Assembly (NCBI RefSeq): GCF_024752355.1
Contig: NZ_JANTHZ010000002.1
Span: 744,001-808,000, forward strand
DNA: 64,000 nucleotides
Source of the DNA: Ancylobacter mangrovi
GTDB taxonomy: Bacteria; Pseudomonadota; Alphaproteobacteria; Rhizobiales; Xanthobacteraceae
Direction: 5' to 3'
Below are positions 46,943 to 55,072 of the stretch, in pieces. The notes under the pieces are model-generated. The model was not told the origin of the DNA, searched no databases, and was given only the letters and a program-made list of their open reading frames with translations. The first letter of the stretch is position 1. Each line of letters starts with the position of its first letter. The position numbers and the translations under genes were made by a program.

Positions 46943-47779
46943 ATGACCAAGATCGTCATCGACAACGTCTGGAAGGAATATGACGACCGGGTCGTGCTGG
47001 AGCGCGTCAACCTCGCGCTCGACGACCACGAGTTCCTCGTCATCATCGGCCCTTCCGGGGTCGGCAAGACCACGCTGCTGCGCCTGCTGCTGAGCCAGGA
47101 GACGCCCACGCGCGGGCGCATCCTGATCGACGGCGAGCCGATCGCCCCCGAGCCGACCGCCGATCGCGGCGTGGTGTTCCAGCGCTATTCGGTGTTCCCG
47201 CACAAGACCGTGCTGGGCAACGTGATGCTGGGCCCGCAATGGGCCGCCTCGCCGGTGCTCGGCCGGCTGTTCGGTGCGCGTCGGCGCGCGCTCGAGGCGC
47301 GGGCAATGGGGCTGCTGGAGCGGGTCGGCCTCGCCGATTCGGCGGACAAGTACCCCGCCCAGCTCTCCGGCGGCATGCAGCAGCGCCTCGCCCTCGCCCA
47401 GGCGCTGATCATGAAGCCGAAGGTGCTGCTGCTCGACGAGCCGTTCGGCGCGCTCGACCCGGGCACCCGCAAGTCGATGCACGAGCTGGTGCACGAATTG
47501 TGGGAGGAGAACGAGATGACCATCGTCATGGTCACGCACGACCTCTCCGAAGCCTTCCTGCTGGGCACCCGCGTGATCGCGGTCGACCGCCCGCGCACCG
47601 ACCCGCAGGCCCCCGAGCGGTTCGGCGCCACCATCGCCTCCGACTTCGAGGCCAAGATCCGCGCCGTGCGCGACTCCCACCGTTTCGAGAGTGAGCGCGA
47701 GAAGCTCCGCCTCACGCTCGTCTCCTCCCACGACCTGCCTGCGGATGGCCCGGCCGTCCGCGCCCTTGTGAAGGACTGA
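46943..47779 (+). CDS. ABC importer ATP-binding protein (ABC1)
   Basis: 278 residues. Walker A GPSGVGKTT, Q-loop VVFQRYSVFPHK, signature LSGGMQQRLALAQAL, Walker [12 protein letters not shown] and the H-loop VTHDLSEAFLLG are complete. The C-terminal 60 residues after the core are charged and are typical of the urea-carboxylase-associated branch rather than of SsuB/TauB. It follows the permease without a gap and precedes the monooxygenase by 5 bp, so all four genes are one transcript. Confidence 0.92.
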   Translation: MTKIVIDNVWKEYDDRVVLERVNLALDDHEFLVIIGPSGVGKTTLLRLLLSQETPTRGRILIDGEPIAPEPTADRGVVFQRYSVFPHKTVLGNVMLGPQWAASPVLGRLFGARRRALEARAMGLLERVGLADSADKYPAQLSGGMQQRLALAQALIMKPKVLLLDEPFGALDPGTRKSMHELVHELWEENEMTIVMVTHDLSEAFLLGTRVIAVDRPRTDPQAPERFGATIASDFEAKIRAVRDSHRFESEREKLRLTLVSSHDLPADGPAVRALVKD

Positions 47780-47784
47780 CGTCA

Positions 47785-49098
47785 ATGGCCGACAAGCGCT
47801 TCCATCTCGCCTGGTTTATGAACTTCACGCCCGACGAGTGGCGCGAGCCGTTCGGCCAGGGCGGCTATCCCTGGGACGGGCAGTTCTACATCGACATGGC
47901 GCAGTCGATGGAGCGCGCCTGCTTCGATCTCATCATGATCGAGGACAAGCTGATGGTGCCGGAGACCTATGGCGGCTCGCGCGACCTCTCGCTCAAGCAC
48001 GCCATGATGGTGCCGAAGGCCGATCCGGCGCCGCTCGCCGTCGCCATGGGCATGGCCACCAAGCATCTGGGCGTGGTCGCCACCATGTCGACCATGGCCT
48101 ACCCGCCCTTCATGCTGGCGCGCCTGTCCTCGACCATCGACAGCCTGACCAAGGGCCGCTTCGGCTGGAACGTCGTCACCTCGGCCGAGGACCTGATGGC
48201 GAAGAACTTCGGCATGGACAGGCTGCCCGCGCGCGAGGACCGCTACGCCATGGCGGACGAGTACATGGACGTGGTCGGCAAGCTGTTCGAGAGCTGGGAG
48301 CCGGACGCGGTGGTGCTCGACCGCAAGAACGGCGTCTATGCGGACGGCTCGAAGATCCACACCGTCGACCACAAGGGCAAGTACTACCAGGTGCGCGGGC
48401 CGCTCAACACCGTGCCCTCGCCGCAGCGCCGCCCGGTCTACCTTCAGGCCGGCGCCTCGCCGCGCGGGCGCGACTTCGCCGCCCAGCACGCGGACGCCAT
48501 CGTCTCGGTGGCGAACGGGGTGGAGGGGATGAAGGAGTTCCGCAGCGACATCCGCGCCCGGGCCGAGAAGTTCGGCCGCAACCCGGACGACATCAAGGTG
48601 TTCTTCTGCATCTGCCCGAGCCTCGGCGAGACCGAGGAGGAGGCGCAGGCGCGCTACCGGAACGTCACCATGTCGGACAATTTCGTCACCGACGTGCTGA
48701 TCTCGATTTCCGCCATCACCGAGATCGACTTCGCGCAGTTCGAGCTCGACAAGCCGCTGCCCGAGAAGCTCGTCACCAATGGCGAGTCCGGCACGCTCGA
48801 CAAGTTCCAGCAATGGGGCTCGGGCAAGACGCTGCGCCAGCTCGCGGCCGATGGCGGCGGCGGCCTCGTCTCCTCCATGGAGCTGATCGGCACGCCGGCG
48901 CAGGTGGCTGAGAAGATGGGCGCGGCGATGGCCGAGGTCGGGGGCGACGGCTTCCTCATCACCACGCCGGTGCTGCGGGTCTCGCGCCGCTACATCACCG
49001 AGATCTGCGACGGCCTGGTGCCGGAGCTGCAGTCGCGCGGGCTGGTGCGCACCGAATACAAGCACCAGCTCCTGCGCGACAATCTGCGGGAATTCTGA
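47785..49098 (+). CDS. NtaA/DmoA/SnaA-type FMNH2-dependent monooxygenase
   Basis: 437 residues, the typical length of the NtaA/SnaA/DszA/DmoA group of luciferase-like (LLM) flavoproteins. The fold begins FHLAWFMNF and includes MEDKLMVPETYGGS-like, GRFGWNVVTSAED and GKYYQVRGPLN elements of this subgroup. Such enzymes use FMNH2 from a partner reductase and O2 to cleave C-N or C-S bonds (nitrilotriacetate, EDTA, dimethyl sulfide, sulfones). It is encoded in one operon with an importer and a flavin reductase. The substrate is not deducible. Confidence 0.92.
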   Translation: MADKRFHLAWFMNFTPDEWREPFGQGGYPWDGQFYIDMAQSMERACFDLIMIEDKLMVPETYGGSRDLSLKHAMMVPKADPAPLAVAMGMATKHLGVVATMSTMAYPPFMLARLSSTIDSLTKGRFGWNVVTSAEDLMAKNFGMDRLPAREDRYAMADEYMDVVGKLFESWEPDAVVLDRKNGVYADGSKIHTVDHKGKYYQVRGPLNTVPSPQRRPVYLQAGASPRGRDFAAQHADAIVSVANGVEGMKEFRSDIRARAEKFGRNPDDIKVFFCICPSLGETEEEAQARYRNVTMSDNFVTDVLISISAITEIDFAQFELDKPLPEKLVTNGESGTLDKFQQWGSGKTLRQLAADGGGGLVSSMELIGTPAQVAEKMGAAMAEVGGDGFLITTPVLRVSRRYITEICDGLVPELQSRGLVRTEYKHQLLRDNLREF

Positions 49099-49143
49099 CG
49101 CCGCCCCATAGCCGCTTAGCCGGCTATCTGACGGAAGGGAGAG

Positions 49144-49704
49144 ATGGACATGGTCCCGTCTGTTCAGGACGACGTCCCCGGCCCGGCGCCCGGGCGGATC
49201 GCCGGGGTGACGCGCCAGCAATATCGTGACGCGATGGCCCGGCTCGGCGCCGCGGTGAACATCGTGACCACGGACGGCCCGGCCGGGCGCCACGGCTTCA
49301 CCGCCTCGGCGGTGTGCTCGGTGACCGACACGCCGCCGACCCTGCTGGTCTGCCTCAACAAGGGCAGCTCGGCGAGCGCGGTGTTCCACGCCAACGGCGT
49401 GCTGTGCGTGAACACGCTGGCGGCGGGGCACGAGGCGCTCTCCAACCTGTTCGGCGGGCGCACCCCGCCCGCCGAGCGCTTCGCAGCGGCGCAGTGGAAG
49501 GTGGCCGCCACCGGCGCGCCGATGCTGGTGGACGCGGTTGCGGCCTTCGACTGCCGGATCGTGCGCACGGTCGAGGTCGGCACCCATGACGTGCTGTTCT
49601 GCGAGGTGGTCGGCCTCGCCGAGGGCGGGGTCCCGCATGGCCTGATCTATTTCAGCCGCCGCTACCACGCCATTCGCGGCGGCCATGGCGGCGGGGAGGA
49701 GTGA
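49144..49704 (+). CDS. Flavin reductase (FMN-binding, RutF/HpaC-like)
   Basis: 186 residues. The split-barrel flavin reductase core is clear: [44 protein letters not shown] (as [12 protein letters not shown]) and [11 protein letters not shown]. It reduces FMN with NADH or NADPH and supplies FMNH2 to the monooxygenase encoded 45 bp upstream. It is the last gene of the ABC1-monooxygenase operon. Confidence 0.92.
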   Translation: MDMVPSVQDDVPGPAPGRIAGVTRQQYRDAMARLGAAVNIVTTDGPAGRHGFTASAVCSVTDTPPTLLVCLNKGSSASAVFHANGVLCVNTLAAGHEALSNLFGGRTPPAERFAAAQWKVAATGAPMLVDAVAAFDCRIVRTVEVGTHDVLFCEVVGLAEGGVPHGLIYFSRRYHAIRGGHGGGEE

Positions 49705-50138
49705 GCCGTGTGGAGGCTCTCCGGGCCGCCACGCGCGCCGGGCGTAAAGATCAGGCATGCAACCGCGTGCGAGCTTACCTTGGCGGGAAAAATCCCCACG
49801 GCTGTGCGGTTTGAAGCTTACGTGCCGGGCGTGTGTGTGACACCAGAACGGGCGAGCATCGCCTAAAACATAGGCGTGCCTGCATAGTGGATTTGGCATA
49901 GCGTCAGACGTTGTTCCGTGTCGGTGGCGCATGACCGGAAAAGGAACCTAACCATCTGTAATCAGGTCGGTTTCGCGGTGCTAAGGATAGAAACAGTCGC
50001 GATGCGCGCGAAACCGCACCAACGCCCCGCCTCCGCCCCGGCCGATGCCGAGATCGGCAGCCGCAGGGCGGGGTGCTTTCACAAGGCGCCTGCGCGCCGG
50101 TTCGCTGCCCAGCGTCCTATTCCTCAGGGAGACCCATC
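49705..50138. promoter_or_regulatory. Intergenic region upstream of the second ABC importer
   Basis: 434 bp without a supportable gene, less GC-rich than its surroundings. GCCTA-AAACA-TAGGC (49861-49875) is an inverted repeat with 5-bp arms and could be an operator. I found no convincing -35/-10 pair. The next gene's start is marked by AGGGAG at about 50126. A new promoter here is expected because the importer downstream is a separate module. Confidence 0.45.
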
Positions 50139-51125
50139 ATGCTGACTAAGAGCCTGCGCCGGTGCCTTGCCGGCGCGTTCACCGGGGCGGTCATGGCCGC
50201 GGCGGCGGCGCAGCCCGCCTCCGCCGGCAAGATCTCGATCGGTCACACGATCTGGGTCGGCTACGGGCCGCTCTACCTCGCCAGGGAGCTCGGCTACTTC
50301 AAGGACAACGGCGTCGACGTCGACTTCCAGGTGGTCGACGATTCCGCCCTCGCCATGGCGGCCCAGGCGGCCGGCAAGCTCGACGGCACCGCCACCACGC
50401 TGGACGAGATCCTGAAGTACCGCTCCGACAAGTTCTGCTTCAAGGCGGTGGCGCTGTTCGACGAGAGCCATGGCGGCGACGGCATGGTATCGGTGAAGGA
50501 GATCAACTCGCTGGACGACCTGAAGGGCAAGACGGTCGCCCTGAACGAGGGCTCGACCTCGCAGTTCTGGTTCTCCTACCTGCTGAAGAAGCAGGGCATC
50601 CCGCTCAAGGACGTCGAGGTGCTCAACATGAGCGCCGATGCCGCCGCGGCCGCCTTCATCGCCGGCCAGGTGCCGGTCGCCGTGACCTGGGAGCCGAACC
50701 TCACCCTGGTGAAGACCAAGAACGCCGGCAAGGTGCTGATGGACAGCGCCGCGACGCCGGGCGTCATCATCGACGTGCTGGAGATCTCCTGCTCGGTGCT
50801 GAAGGACCGTCCCGAGGACGTGAAGGGCTTCATCGCCGGGCTGCAGAAGGCGGTTGACTACATCAAGACCAACCCCGACAAGGCCTATGCCATCATGGCC
50901 AAAGGCGTCGGCGGCTATCTCACCGACCCGAAGGACTTCGCCGACGCCGCCTCGGGTGTGAAGTTCTACGATAAGCAGATGACGATCGACTATTTCGGCA
51001 CGCCGGAGAAGCCCGGCCCGGCCGCGGACGTGATCAAGCTCGGCAACGAGATCTGGACCGACCTCGGCAAGATCAAGACGCCGATCACCTACGACCAGAT
51101 CATCGACCCCAGCTTCACCCAGTGA
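50139..51125 (+). CDS. NitT/TauT-type ABC importer substrate-binding protein (ABC2)
   Basis: 328 residues from the ATG at 50139. Signal peptide ending near PASAGK; then KISIGHTIWVGYGPLYLARELGYFK, a classic SsuA/TauA/NMT1 start, visible as GYGPLYLAREL. NEGSTSQFWFSYLLKK is the second-lobe hallmark. It is distinct from the ABC1 binding protein and more like those for aliphatic sulfonates, taurine or pyrimidines. The ligand is unknown. A 13-bp stem-loop follows. Confidence 0.9.
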   Translation: MLTKSLRRCLAGAFTGAVMAAAAAQPASAGKISIGHTIWVGYGPLYLARELGYFKDNGVDVDFQVVDDSALAMAAQAAGKLDGTATTLDEILKYRSDKFCFKAVALFDESHGGDGMVSVKEINSLDDLKGKTVALNEGSTSQFWFSYLLKKQGIPLKDVEVLNMSADAAAAAFIAGQVPVAVTWEPNLTLVKTKNAGKVLMDSAATPGVIIDVLEISCSVLKDRPEDVKGFIAGLQKAVDYIKTNPDKAYAIMAKGVGGYLTDPKDFADAASGVKFYDKQMTIDYFGTPEKPGPAADVIKLGNEIWTDLGKIKTPITYDQIIDPSFTQ

Positions 51126-51131
51126 TCGCCG

Positions 51132-51163
51132 CCGGGGGCGCGCGCGAGGTCGCGCGTCCCCGG
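51132..51163 (+). other. Long GC stem-loop after the second ABC binding-protein gene
   Basis: CCGGGGGCGCGCG (51132-51144) pairs with CGCGCGTCCCCGG (51151-51163): 13 bp with one G-T, and a 6-nt loop, starting 6 bp after the stop. There is no T-tract. It is the strongest of three such stem-loops. Confidence 0.75.
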
Positions 51164-51192
51164 TTCCGATCCCGTGCCGGATGCGAGTTGCC

Positions 51193-51996
51193 ATGGCCCG
51201 CAAGCGTTCCATCATCGACCTCTGCCTGACGCCCAAGGCCGAAGTGCCGGGCCCGCTGCGCTATGCCGTCGCGACCTTCGTCTGGGTGCTGGTCATCGCC
51301 ATCTGGTCGATCCTGACCTATGGCGGCATCATGCAGGACATCTTCCTGCCCTCGCCGACCGCGGTGATGGGCGCCTTCTTCCGCCTGTTCGAGGACGGCA
51401 CGCTCAGCCAGCACATCTGGGCGAGCCTGCAGGTGGTCCTCATGGGCTTCATCATCTCTTCTATCATCGCCGTGCCGCTCGGCCTGCTGATGGGCACGTT
51501 CCGCGTGGTGCAGGCGGGGCTCGAGCCGCTGGTGAACTTCATCCGCTACCTGCCCGTGACCTCCTTCGTGCCGCTGTTCATCCTGTGGATCGGCATCGGC
51601 ATCGAGCAGCGGGTCACCGTCATCTTCTTCGGCACCTTCTTCCAGCAGCTCGTCATGATCGCCGACGTCTCGCGCGGCGTGTCGAAGGACCTGCTCAACG
51701 CGTCCTACACGCTCGGCGCCTCGCGGCGCGACGCGCTGCTCCACGTGCTCACCCCGGCGGCGCTGCCGGGTATCATGGACACGCTGCGCGTCACCATGGG
51801 CTGGGCCTGGACCTATCTGGTGGTCGCCGAACTCGTCGCCGCCTCCTCGGGCCTCGGCTACATCTCGATGAAGGCGATGCGCGGCTTTCAGGTCGACGTG
51901 ATCTTCCTGGCCATCGCGGTGATCGGCCTGCTCGGCCTGTTCACCGACCTCATCTTCCGCCTGATCAGCAACCGGCTCGTCGGGTGGGCGAACTGA
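51193..51996 (+). CDS. ABC importer permease (ABC2)
   Basis: 267 residues from the ATG at 51193; an ATG 12 bp upstream (51181) is equally possible. Six membrane segments and the EAA loop ASYTLGASRRDALLHVLTPAALPGIMDTLR, visible as TLGASRRDAL and TPAALPGIM, place it in the NitT/TauT group (SsuC-like). The ATPase gene follows after 56 bp. Confidence 0.9.
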   Translation: MARKRSIIDLCLTPKAEVPGPLRYAVATFVWVLVIAIWSILTYGGIMQDIFLPSPTAVMGAFFRLFEDGTLSQHIWASLQVVLMGFIISSIIAVPLGLLMGTFRVVQAGLEPLVNFIRYLPVTSFVPLFILWIGIGIEQRVTVIFFGTFFQQLVMIADVSRGVSKDLLNASYTLGASRRDALLHVLTPAALPGIMDTLRVTMGWAWTYLVVAELVAASSGLGYISMKAMRGFQVDVIFLAIAVIGLLGLFTDLIFRLISNRLVGWAN

Positions 51997-52052
51997 ATGG
52001 GCCGGCCGTTCGCGGACTACCTGAATTTCCTACCGACCAGCGAGGCAATGCC

Positions 52053-52904
52053 ATGAGCGTCGCGAATGTTCTGCGCGAGGAGCCGGTGCCGGCCGTCACG
52101 CCCGGCGAGGCGCCTGCCGCCAAGGCGCCGCCGCTCCTGCGCATCAAGGACGTGCGTCTCGAATACACCACCAAGACCAAGACCGTGGTGGCGATCGACA
52201 ACATCTCGATCGACGTGCCGGACAACCAGTTCGCCGTCATCGTCGGCCCCTCGGGCTGCGGCAAGTCGAGCCTGCTCTATCTCGTCGCCGGCCTGAACGA
52301 GCCGACCTCAGGCGAGATCCTGCTCGGCAATGAGGAGATCGACGGGCCGGGGCCGGACCGGGGCATGGTGTTCCAGTCCTACACGCTGTTCCCCTGGCTC
52401 ACCGTGCGCGAGAATGTCGAGTTCGGACTCAAGCGCCGCCACGTGCCGGCGGCCGAGCGCGAGGACATCGTCAACCGCTACCTCAACGAGACCGGCCTCG
52501 CCGCCTTCCACGACGCCTATCCCAAGCAGCTCTCGGGCGGCATGATGCAGCGCGTGGCGATCGCCCGCGCGCTCGCCAACGACCCGAAGATCCTGCTGAT
52601 GGACGAGCCCTTCGGCGCGCTCGACAGCCAGACCCGCAACTCGATGCAGAAGCTGCTGCTGCGGGTGTGGGAGCAGCACAAGAAGACCGTGCTGTTCGTC
52701 ACCCACGACATCGACGAGGCGATCCTGCTCGGCGACCGCATCTATGTGATGACCGCCCGCCCGGGCCGGCTGAAGGAAGAGGTGGTGGTGCCGATCGCCC
52801 GTCCGCGCAACATGGACATGGTGATGGACCCGTCCTTCATCGCCGTGAAGCGGCGGATCCTCGAGCTGCTCAAGAACGAGATCAAGGACGACGACGAGCA
52901 TTGA
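52053..52904 (+). CDS. ABC importer ATP-binding protein (ABC2)
   Basis: 283 residues. Walker [11 protein letters not shown]-loop [14 protein letters not shown], signature [15 protein letters not shown], Walker [12 protein letters not shown] and the H-loop [14 protein letters not shown] are intact. It is of SsuB/TauB type. The 25-residue N-terminal leader before [10 protein letters not shown] is Pro/Ala-rich. It is probably co-transcribed with the binding protein and permease, and possibly with the enzymes downstream. Confidence 0.92.
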   Translation: MSVANVLREEPVPAVTPGEAPAAKAPPLLRIKDVRLEYTTKTKTVVAIDNISIDVPDNQFAVIVGPSGCGKSSLLYLVAGLNEPTSGEILLGNEEIDGPGPDRGMVFQSYTLFPWLTVRENVEFGLKRRHVPAAEREDIVNRYLNETGLAAFHDAYPKQLSGGMMQRVAIARALANDPKILLMDEPFGALDSQTRNSMQKLLLRVWEQHKKTVLFVTHDIDEAILLGDRIYVMTARPGRLKEEVVVPIARPRNMDMVMDPSFIAVKRRILELLKNEIKDDDEH

Positions 52905-53041
52905 GGCGCGCCGCGCCGCCTGGGGGCGGGCGGACCCAGCAGGGGGCCGGTGCTCCCGCGCCGTTTCCCCGTCCTCTTGCTCCGCCCGCGCGGCCGCCGC
53001 ACAGTCGCGGCGGTCCCCCGATCCGGTACGCGGCGAAAGCG

Positions 53042-54124
53042 ATGACCGACAATGCGCAGACCGGGCTCCCGCCTTCCGCGACGGGCTGGGAGCCGGCGCC
53101 GGCCGACACCCGCGCCCGGGCGGCGGCGCGGCTGTCCGGCCTCGCGGCGCATTTCGAGGGTTGGGCGGACGCCAATCTCCACGGCGTGGTGATGGTCCAT
53201 CGCGGCAGGCTGCTCTACGAGCACTATTTCACCGGCGAGGACCGCGCCTTCGCCCGACCGCTCGGCCGGGTCGCCTATCATGCAGGGCTGCGCCACGACC
53301 TGCGCTCGATCACCAAGAGCGTCGTCTCGCTGCTGGTCGGTATCGGCGTCGGCGAGGGCTGGATCGGCGATCTGGACACGCCGGTGCTGGCGCTGTTTCC
53401 CGAGCCTGCCCGCCACGCGACGCCGGAGAAGGCCGCCATCACGCTCCGGCACCTGCTCACCATGTCGGCCGGCCTCGCCTGGAACGAGGATCTTCCCTAC
53501 AGCGACCCCGCCAACAGCGAGCGCCGCATGATCGATGCGCCGGACCGCTGCGGCTATGTGCTGGCGCAGCCGCTGGTGCGCACGCCGGGTGCCGCCTATC
53601 GCTACAATGGCGGCCTCACCCTCTTGCTGGCCACGGCGCTGGAGCGCGGCTCCGGCCGGACCATCGACGCGCTGGCGCGCGACCTGCTGTTCGCCCCGCT
53701 CGGCATCGCGGATGTGGAATGGCACCGCTATGACGACGGCGCGGCCAATCCGGTGTCGGGCCTGCGGCTCGTCCCGCGCGACGTGGCGCGGCTCGGCGAA
53801 CTGGTGCTGCGCGGCGGCCGGTACGCGGGCCGGCAGGTCGTGCCCGAGGGCTGGATCGCCGAATCGACGGCGCCGCAGATCCATGGCGAAGGGCTCTATT
53901 TCTACGGCTTCCACTGGTGGCTCGGCCGTTCGCTGGTCGCGCGGCGGGAGATCCGCTGGATCGCCGGCATCGGCTATGGCGGCCAGCGCCTCTACATCGT
54001 GCCGGAGCTCGACCTCGTGGTGGCGGTGACCGCCGGCCTCTATGACGAGCCGGTGCTCCAAGGCATGGTCGGCGACGTCGTCCTGCGCCGCTACGCGCTG
54101 CCCGCCGCACTGGAAGCGGGGTGA
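53042..54124 (+). CDS. Serine hydrolase, beta-lactamase/class C-like fold
   Basis: 360 residues. The Ser-x-x-Lys motif is SITK with Ser89 and Lys92, in LRSITKSVVSLLVG. A Tyr/Asn element (YRYNGG) at about 186-189 stands for the second motif, and a GYGGQ segment near 310 for the third. This family contains esterases, amidases and 6-aminohexanoate-dimer hydrolases; no signal peptide is present, so it acts in the cytoplasm. It lies 137 bp after the ABC2 ATPase gene and may cleave an imported ester or amide. Confidence 0.85.
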   Translation: MTDNAQTGLPPSATGWEPAPADTRARAAARLSGLAAHFEGWADANLHGVVMVHRGRLLYEHYFTGEDRAFARPLGRVAYHAGLRHDLRSITKSVVSLLVGIGVGEGWIGDLDTPVLALFPEPARHATPEKAAITLRHLLTMSAGLAWNEDLPYSDPANSERRMIDAPDRCGYVLAQPLVRTPGAAYRYNGGLTLLLATALERGSGRTIDALARDLLFAPLGIADVEWHRYDDGAANPVSGLRLVPRDVARLGELVLRGGRYAGRQVVPEGWIAESTAPQIHGEGLYFYGFHWWLGRSLVARREIRWIAGIGYGGQRLYIVPELDLVVAVTAGLYDEPVLQGMVGDVVLRRYALPAALEAG

Positions 54125-54181
54125 CGCGCCGTGCTTCGCCCCGGATCCCCCTTTCCCGACCTTCGAGCCGATCGGTAGACC

Positions 54182-54952
54182 ATGACCCGACCCTCCCTGT
54201 TCGATCTTGCCGGCCGCAAGGCCCTGGTGACCGGCGCCAGCCGCGGCATCGGCCGCCGGATCGCCGGCGCGCTCGCTGCCGCCGGTGCCGATGTCGCAGT
54301 GGCCGCGCGCGGGCTCGACGCGCTCGCCGACACGGCAAGCGACATCGCCGCGCTCGGCCGCCGCGCGGTGCCGCTGGCGCTCGACGTGACCGACGCCGAG
54401 CGCTGCCGCCTCGCGGTGGAGGCGGCGGCGGGCGAGCTGGGCGGGCTCGACATCCTCGTCAACAATGCCGGCATGGAGCAGGTCCGCCCCTCGCTGGAGG
54501 TGGACGAGGCGCTGTGGGACGCGATCCTCGACACCAATCTCAAGGGTGCCTTCTTCTGCGCCCAGTCCGCCGCCCGGCTGATGAAGGGGGCGGGCGGGGG
54601 GGCGATCATCAATCTGTGCTCGCTGACATCGCAGGTCGGCATCCCGACCGCCGTTCCCTATGGCTCGTCCAAGTCCGGCCTGCTCGGCATGACGCGCGCG
54701 CTGGCGGCGGAGTGGGCGGGGCTCGGCATCCGCGTCAACGCCATCGCGCCGGGCTATTTCCGCACCGCCATGACCGAGGTGTTCTACGAAGATGCCGGCT
54801 GGCAGGACGCGATGCTGGCCAAGATCCCGATGCGCCGCTTCGGCGAGCTGGCCGATCTCGACGGCATCGCGGTGTTCCTCGCCTCCGACGCCTCGGCCTA
54901 CATTACCGGCCAATGCTTCCCGGTGGACGGCGGCTTCCTCGCCTCGATCTGA
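54182..54952 (+). CDS. SDR-family oxidoreductase
   Basis: 256 residues, classical SDR. Cofactor-binding TGASRGIG is near residue 20, NNAG near 95, catalytic Tyr160 and Lys164 lie in PYGSSKSG, with a Ser about 13 residues before. The Asp/Arg after the second strand (AARGLDAL) suggests NADP(H), but this is uncertain. It probably oxidises or reduces a hydroxyl of the pathway intermediate. The gap to the upstream hydrolase is 57 bp. Confidence 0.9.
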   Translation: MTRPSLFDLAGRKALVTGASRGIGRRIAGALAAAGADVAVAARGLDALADTASDIAALGRRAVPLALDVTDAERCRLAVEAAAGELGGLDILVNNAGMEQVRPSLEVDEALWDAILDTNLKGAFFCAQSAARLMKGAGGGAIINLCSLTSQVGIPTAVPYGSSKSGLLGMTRALAAEWAGLGIRVNAIAPGYFRTAMTEVFYEDAGWQDAMLAKIPMRRFGELADLDGIAVFLASDASAYITGQCFPVDGGFLASI

Positions 54953-55072
54953 GGAACGGAGCCGGGCCGCGCCTGCCGATTGGGCAGCGGGAGCGACAAG
55001 TTTGGTCTCCCCTCGCCGTGATTAAGACTATACATATTTCCGTCCCGGATGAGGCGGCTGAGAGGTTCTGTC

